Shown here piece after piece: positions 59,733 to 64,000 of a stretch of DNA of 64,000 bases (positions within the stretch are counted from its first letter, which is position 1; every line of letters begins with the position of its first letter). The position numbers and the translations under genes are program-made. This DNA comes from Actinomycetes bacterium (GTDB taxonomy: Bacteria > Actinomycetota > Actinomycetes > Propionibacteriales > Propionibacteriaceae), in NCBI GenBank assembly GCA_023458095.1, contig JAEXAS010000002.1, forward strand, positions 1 through 64,000, given 5' to 3'. Below the pieces are notes generated by a model, which was not told the origin of the DNA, ran no database searches, and saw only the letters and a list, made by a program, of their open reading frames with translations.

Positions 59733-60685
59733 GATTCCTCCCAGTTCGCCAGCACGCCACGCCATCGAGGGCCCACCCCGGTCACAAAGATCCAGCGGGT
59801 CTCGTCACCGGGATCGAGACTACGCCGAATGTCGATTTCCAGGCGATCGGCCGCCAACCCCTCCGCGATTCCGGTCCCCCACTCCACCAGGGTGACCGAA
59901 TCGCCAACGGAGGCGTCCAGGTCCAGATCATCGAGTTCGTCGGCCGAACCAAGTCGGTAGGCGTCCACATGGACCAGGTCCGGACCACCACCCAGGCTGG
60001 GGTGCACCCGGGAGAGCACGAAGGTCGGCGAGATCACCGGCCCTGCCACCTTCAGCCCGGCACCGATGCCCTGAGTGAGGGTGGTCTTGCCCGCACCCAG
60101 GTCACCGGAGGCGATGATGACATCACCTGCTCGAAGGACGGCGGCCAGCCGGCGTCCGATGGTGTGGGTGTCGTCGGCCGTGGCGGCGCGCAGGCATACC
60201 GGCAGTTCACGGGTCAGTTGCAGGCTCGAGCCGGTGCGGCCGATCTGTTCGAAGCCATGCCGCTGCCACCACGCCACCACGTCGGGAAACTCGGCACGAG
60301 CCACCAACTCCACCTGGCGAACCTTGCGCACGCTCAGCGCCTCCAAGACCACTTCCACCATGGCCGAGGCCACGCCGTGGCGCTGGAATGCCGGACGCAC
60401 CGAGACTCGGTGAATGCCGGCGGCGGCACCGTCGATGCTGACGATCAGCGCCCCGGCCGGTTCATCGTCCACCAGGGCAAGCACGCCGAATCCGGCGGCC
60501 AACGCGGCGCGCACCCCGTCCGGAGTCTCGGTCAATGCCGCCGGCGGCGGGTTCACCGTGGGCCGATGACCGAACGCGTCCAAGATCACCTCGGTCAGCG
60601 CCTGGGCGTCGGCTGCGGTGGCACGAACGATCTGCAGCCTTCGACCGTCGCCGAGCACGCTCTCGGCGAACACGGTGAGCTGCAT
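59729..60685 (-). CDS. tsaE: fusion of GNAT acetyltransferase and TsaE ATPase
   Basis: 318 residues from the ATG at 60685, with GGAGGAAGTC before it. Residues 1-155 are a GNAT domain (IHRVSVRPAFQRHGVASAMV as acetyl-CoA site, WWQRHGFEQIGRTG at the end). Residues about 160-318 are TsaE, with Walker A SGDLGAGKTTLTQG (K200), SPTFVLSRVHP and VHVDAYRLGSADEL. TsaE hydrolyses ATP to drive t6A synthesis cycles. The role of the attached acetyltransferase is unknown. The join is in one frame with no stop or internal start signal that would suggest two proteins. Confidence 0.92.
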   Translation of the reverse strand: MQLTVFAESVLGDGRRLQIVRATAADAQALTEVILDAFGHRPTVNPPPAALTETPDGVRAALAAGFGVLALVDDEPAGALIVSIDGAAAGIHRVSVRPAFQRHGVASAMVEVVLEALSVRKVRQVELVARAEFPDVVAWWQRHGFEQIGRTGSSLQLTRELPVCLRAATADDTHTIGRRLAAVLRAGDVIIASGDLGAGKTTLTQGIGAGLKVAGPVISPTFVLSRVHPSLGGGPDLVHVDAYRLGSADELDDLDLDASVGDSVTLVEWGTGIAEGLAADRLEIDIRRSLDPGDETRWIFVTGVGPRWRGVLANWEES

Positions 60686-60747
60686 GACTTCCTCCGACGC
60701 GGCAATTGGCAACCGCTGAATCCTACTCGGGCGCCGAGCGCGCGACG

Positions 60748-61761
60748 TTAGACCTGGGCGGTCTCGACGATCTGACGGGGCTCGGCGAAGTGGCAGGCAG
60801 ACAGGTGTCCGCCCTCACCATCCGGACGGACCTCCAACAGCGGAATCTCCACCTTGCATTTCTCCTGGGCCCGCCAGCAACGGGTATGGAAGCGGCAGCC
60901 CGTCGGCGGATTCGCCGGGGACGGCACGTCGCCACTGAGCACGATCTGCTCGCGCCGCACCGTGGGATCAGGCACCGGCACCGCCGACAACAAAGCCTGG
61001 GTGTAGGGATGGGTGGGCCGCTCGTAGATCTGAGCGTCATCGCCGATCTCGGCGATCTTGCCCAGGTACATCACCGCGACCCGATCAGAGATGTGTCGAA
61101 CCACGGAAAGATCGTGGGCGATGAACACATAGGACAGGCCGAGTTCCTGCTGCAGCTTCGCCAGGAGATTCACCACCTGAGCCTGCACCGACACGTCCAA
61201 GGCCGACACCGGCTCATCACAGATCAGCACCTTGGGATTCAGCGCCAAACCACGGGCCACCCCGATGCGTTGCCGCTGGCCTCCCGAGAACTGATGGGGG
61301 TAGCGGTTGATGTGCTCTGGGGACAGACCCACCAGATCGAGCAGTTCGCGCACCTTCTGCCGGCGAGATCCCTTCGGCGCCACCTCGGGGTGGATGTCGA
61401 AGGGCTCGCCGATGATGTCACCCACCGTCATGCGGGGATTCAGCGAGGTGTAGGGATCCTGGAAGACGATCTGGATGTCTCGGCGTAACTTTCGCATCGC
61501 CGAGCCCTTCTGGGAGTACAGATCGACGCCGTCGAAGGTGACCGTCCCGCTGGTCGGCTCCTCCAGACGCATCAGGAGACGCGCCAGTGTCGACTTCCCG
61601 CAGCCGGACTCACCAACCACGCCCAAGGTCTCTCCCCGGTACAGGTCGAAGCTCACCCCGTCAACGGCGCGGACATGGCCGGTAACCCGGCGAATAACCC
61701 CCGTCTTGATTGGGTAGTACTTGACCAACTCCTCAGCGGAGAGGATGACGTCCTCACTCAT
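60748..61761 (-). CDS. oppF: oligopeptide ABC transporter ATP-binding protein, OppF-type
   Basis: 337 residues. Walker A is [16 protein letters not shown], the signature is [15 protein letters not shown], and Walker B is [14 protein letters not shown]. The C-terminal oligopeptide/HPY domain has the cysteines [14 protein letters not shown]. It is the second ATPase of a peptide or nickel-type importer. It overlaps oppD by eight bases and is the last gene of the operon. Confidence 0.94.
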   Translation of the reverse strand: MSEDVILSAEELVKYYPIKTGVIRRVTGHVRAVDGVSFDLYRGETLGVVGESGCGKSTLARLLMRLEEPTSGTVTFDGVDLYSQKGSAMRKLRRDIQIVFQDPYTSLNPRMTVGDIIGEPFDIHPEVAPKGSRRQKVRELLDLVGLSPEHINRYPHQFSGGQRQRIGVARGLALNPKVLICDEPVSALDVSVQAQVVNLLAKLQQELGLSYVFIAHDLSVVRHISDRVAVMYLGKIAEIGDDAQIYERPTHPYTQALLSAVPVPDPTVRREQIVLSGDVPSPANPPTGCRFHTRCWRAQEKCKVEIPLLEVRPDGEGGHLSACHFAEPRQIVETAQV

Positions 61762-62758
61762 GGCCGTACACCTCCTCTACCCGATGACACGCCGCAAAGC
61801 GGCCCTCCACTACCTGCTCCAGTGGTGGTGGCGTCCCGGTCCTGCACTTATCTACGACATATCGGCACCGAGGATGGAAAGGACATCCATCAGGCATCGC
61901 CAACAGATTGGGTGGCAATCCGCCGATCGCATTGAGCGTCTGACCCTTCATATCCAACCGCGGGATCGACTCGAGCAAGCCTTTGGTATAGGGATGCGCG
62001 GGACGTGCGTAGAGCTCATTGACCCTAGCCGTCTCCACCATTCGACCGGCGTACATCACTGCTATCCGTTCAGCAACATCGGCCACCACACCCAGGTCGT
62101 GGGTGATCAGGATCAAACCCATACCCGAAGCATCCTGGAGTTCTTTCAACAAGTTCATGATCTGTGCCTGAACAGTGACGTCCAAAGCGGTGGTCGGTTC
62201 ATCGGCGATCAACACCACCGGGTCCAGGGCGATTGCCATCGCAATCATGATCCGCTGACGCATCCCACCGGAGAACTGGTGGGGGTAGGCGCGCACCCGC
62301 TCTTTCGCAGCCGGGATATGCACCCGCTCCATCAACTCGATGGCCTTGGCCTCGGCATCAGAACGGTTCATCCCGCGATGTTTTCGGAACATCTCAGCGA
62401 TCTGCCAGCCGACCGGGAAGACCGGGTTCAGCGCACTGAGAGCATCCTGGAAGATCATCGAGATCCCCGGCCCGCGCACCTTCTGGCGTTCCTTGTCGGG
62501 CAGCGTGAGCAGGTCCGTTCCCCGAAATCGAATCTCGCCACCAGTGATGAATCCCGGTGGACTTTCCAGGATCCCCATCACCGCCTGCGCCGTTACTGAC
62601 TTCCCGGAGCCCGACTCACCCAAGATCGCGAGCGTCTCACCACCACTGAGATCGAACGACACTCCATTGATCGCATGCGCCACACCGTCGCGCATGCGGA
62701 ACTCGACCGTGAGGTCTACAACTTCGAGCAGTTTGCCGGATTCGGTCATCACCGTCAC
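61754..62758 (-). CDS. oppD: oligopeptide ABC transporter ATP-binding protein, OppD-type
   Basis: 334 residues. Walker A is [16 protein letters not shown], the signature is [15 protein letters not shown], Walker B is [14 protein letters not shown], and the HPY domain shows [14 protein letters not shown]. It pairs with OppF. It overlaps oppC by four bases. Confidence 0.94.
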   Translation of the reverse strand: MTVMTESGKLLEVVDLTVEFRMRDGVAHAINGVSFDLSGGETLAILGESGSGKSVTAQAVMGILESPPGFITGGEIRFRGTDLLTLPDKERQKVRGPGISMIFQDALSALNPVFPVGWQIAEMFRKHRGMNRSDAEAKAIELMERVHIPAAKERVRAYPHQFSGGMRQRIMIAMAIALDPVVLIADEPTTALDVTVQAQIMNLLKELQDASGMGLILITHDLGVVADVAERIAVMYAGRMVETARVNELYARPAHPYTKGLLESIPRLDMKGQTLNAIGGLPPNLLAMPDGCPFHPRCRYVVDKCRTGTPPPLEQVVEGRFAACHRVEEVYGHE

Positions 62759-63669
62759 CTCAGCTTCGGGTCCAGGGCATCACGAAGCGCATCGCCCAAC
62801 ATGATGAAGGCGAGCACGGTGATCGAGAGGAATAGCGATGGGAACAACAACATGTGCGGAGCGGATCGAACCAGGCCTAGAGCAGACGCATTAGAGATGT
62901 CGATGCCCCAGGAAACTGCCGGCGGCCGCAGCCCAATCCCGAGGAACGCGAGGGTGGCCTCGATCGCAATGAAGGTGCCCAGGTTGATGGTCGACACCAC
63001 AATGATCGGCGCGATGGAGTTGGGCAGGATGTGGGTGAAGACCAATCGCGGGGAGCTAGCACCCAGCGCTTTGGCCGCGTTTACGTAGTCGTTGGGCTTG
63101 ACCTGAAGCACGCTGGACCGCATCAAACGGGCGATAGATGGCCAACCGAACAGGACGATGACCGCCACGACCTGAAGGATCTGCACGAAAAAGGGCGTGT
63201 CCAACTTCGGCGGGAAAATGTAAAGGAACAGAATGCCCGCCAATAGCAGTGGGATGGCGAAGAACACCTCACCGATGCGGGACAACACCGAGTCTGACCA
63301 GCCCCCGTTAAATCCGGAGAACAGCCCCACGAGCCCACCCAGAAGCACCGTCCCGATCGTGGCCAACAGACCGACGCTAATGGACGCCCTGGCACCGTAA
63401 ATCGTTCGAGCGTAGACGTCGTAGCCCTGGGCGGTGGTCCCGAAAATGTGCTCCGGAGACGGTGGCTTCCGGGCCACTGAAAGGTCGCCATATGTCGGAT
63501 CGACGCTGGTGAACCACTGAGGGAAGATCGACATGATCAGCAAGATCAGGATCAGTGAAGCGGAGATCCAGAACAGAGGGTTGCGACGGAGTTCACGCCA
63601 GACGTCGGACCACAGTGACCCTTCCCTACGCTCCACCGCATCAGCAGGCATCGGTGTGGGCTCAGTCAT
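62755..63669 (-). CDS. oppC: oligopeptide ABC transporter permease, OppC-type
   Basis: 304 residues. A cytoplasmic N-terminus leads to a first helix, the OppC_N domain, then five helices of the BPD_transp_1 fold. The EAA-like loop (YVNAAKALGASSPRLVFTHILPN) contacts the ATPases. HIFGTTAQGYDVYARTIYGAR after helix 1 is typical of OppC/DppC. It overlaps oppB by eight bases. No substrate-binding protein is inside the window; it may lie beyond the right edge. Confidence 0.94.
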   Translation of the reverse strand: MTEPTPMPADAVERREGSLWSDVWRELRRNPLFWISASLILILLIMSIFPQWFTSVDPTYGDLSVARKPPSPEHIFGTTAQGYDVYARTIYGARASISVGLLATIGTVLLGGLVGLFSGFNGGWSDSVLSRIGEVFFAIPLLLAGILFLYIFPPKLDTPFFVQILQVVAVIVLFGWPSIARLMRSSVLQVKPNDYVNAAKALGASSPRLVFTHILPNSIAPIIVVSTINLGTFIAIEATLAFLGIGLRPPAVSWGIDISNASALGLVRSAPHMLLFPSLFLSITVLAFIMLGDALRDALDPKLR

Positions 63670-64000
63670 GGCTGATCCTCGGGTCGAGGACTCCGTAGAG
63701 CAGATCCACGACGAGATTGGCTAGGAGGTAGACCAGCACCAAGAAGGTGAGGGTGCCGACGACAATCGTTCCATCCTTCTCCGAGATACCGCGAAATAGA
63801 TAGCCCCCCACTCCGTTGATGTTGAAGATGCGTTCGGTAACGATCGCACCACCCATCAGCGCACCGAGGTCGTAGCCGATATAGGTGACCACAGGGATCA
63901 GCGAGTTGCGCAGAGTGTGCACCCCGACGACCCTGGACGGCGCCAGCCCCTTCGCACGGGCGGTACGGACATAGTCAGCGCTCAGGTTCTCCACCAGGGT
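63662..64000 (-). CDS. oppB: oligopeptide ABC transporter permease, OppB-type (partial, runs off right edge)
   Basis: Only the C-terminal 113 codons are visible; the frame continues past 64000. SADYVRTARAKGLAPSRVVG is the EAA loop, and GGAIVTERIFNINGVGGYLF plus the final DLLYGVLDPRISHD are standard for OppB/DppB permeases. The internal ATG at 63994 is not the real start. Confidence 0.92.
   Translation of the reverse strand, partial: TLVENLSADYVRTARAKGLAPSRVVGVHTLRNSLIPVVTYIGYDLGALMGGAIVTERIFNINGVGGYLFRGISEKDGTIVVGTLTFLVLVYLLANLVVDLLYGVLDPRISHD

Overview
The window is one continuous stretch of high-GC actinobacterial chromosome. The evidence is: the purH-purN-perM, sucCD, M23 peptidase and pcrA neighbourhood that is also known from mycobacteria; DUF3017 next to folD; a GuaB3 paralogue; a monomeric isocitrate dehydrogenase; a MptB-type mannosyltransferase; many GTG starts; and several genes whose -10 box lies 6-8 bases before the start codon, which suggests leaderless transcripts. 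A member of Propionibacteriales is my best guess, but this is inferred from gene content only. I see no phage, plasmid, IS element, CRISPR array, rRNA or tRNA.

Layout, left half. 55-6569: a large LRV-domain membrane protein, a GNAT, an acyl-CoA synthetase and a tandem-repeat protein. 6661-12735: a class III aminotransferase, then folD, purH, purN and perM. 12837-20394: a membrane-anchored Ala/Lys-rich protein, sucCD, an M23 peptidase and pcrA. 20525-25367: an envelope-stress style module with a GlsB-like protein, an EamA transporter, a LuxR-type regulator, a PspC-fused histidine kinase and three small to medium membrane proteins. 25488-32111: guaA, then a sulfur block (metY, cysK, metB, DUF4395, thioredoxin) and a chorismate mutase. 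The sulfur block is preceded by a short leader ORF carrying four consecutive cysteine codons.

Layout, right half. 32141-39140: GNAT, MATE, MptB-like and epimerase genes, then guaB and guaB3. 39241-44687: an RTX-repeat secreted protein, a dispanin-like protein, a two-component pair and an ABC exporter. 44824-46901: groES-groEL with two CIRCE operators over the promoter. 46970-52491: a Ser/Thr kinase, a THUMP-like methyltransferase, a small membrane protein and monomeric icd. 52736-55933: a tight four-gene operon holding a radical SAM enzyme of the MJ_0619 / tetraether-lipid-synthase superfamily, an Lgt-like protein without the usual catalytic histidine and two small membrane proteins. 56117-60685: the tRNA t6A genes (GNAT-TsaE fusion, TsaB, RimI, TsaD) plus a Nudix gene. 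60748-64000: an oligopeptide ABC transporter whose permease B runs off the window.

The two observations I rate highest are the cysteine/methionine-rich leader peptide in front of metY-cysK-metB, which is a probable translation-coupled attenuator, and the radical SAM/Lgt-like membrane operon, which may modify membrane lipids.
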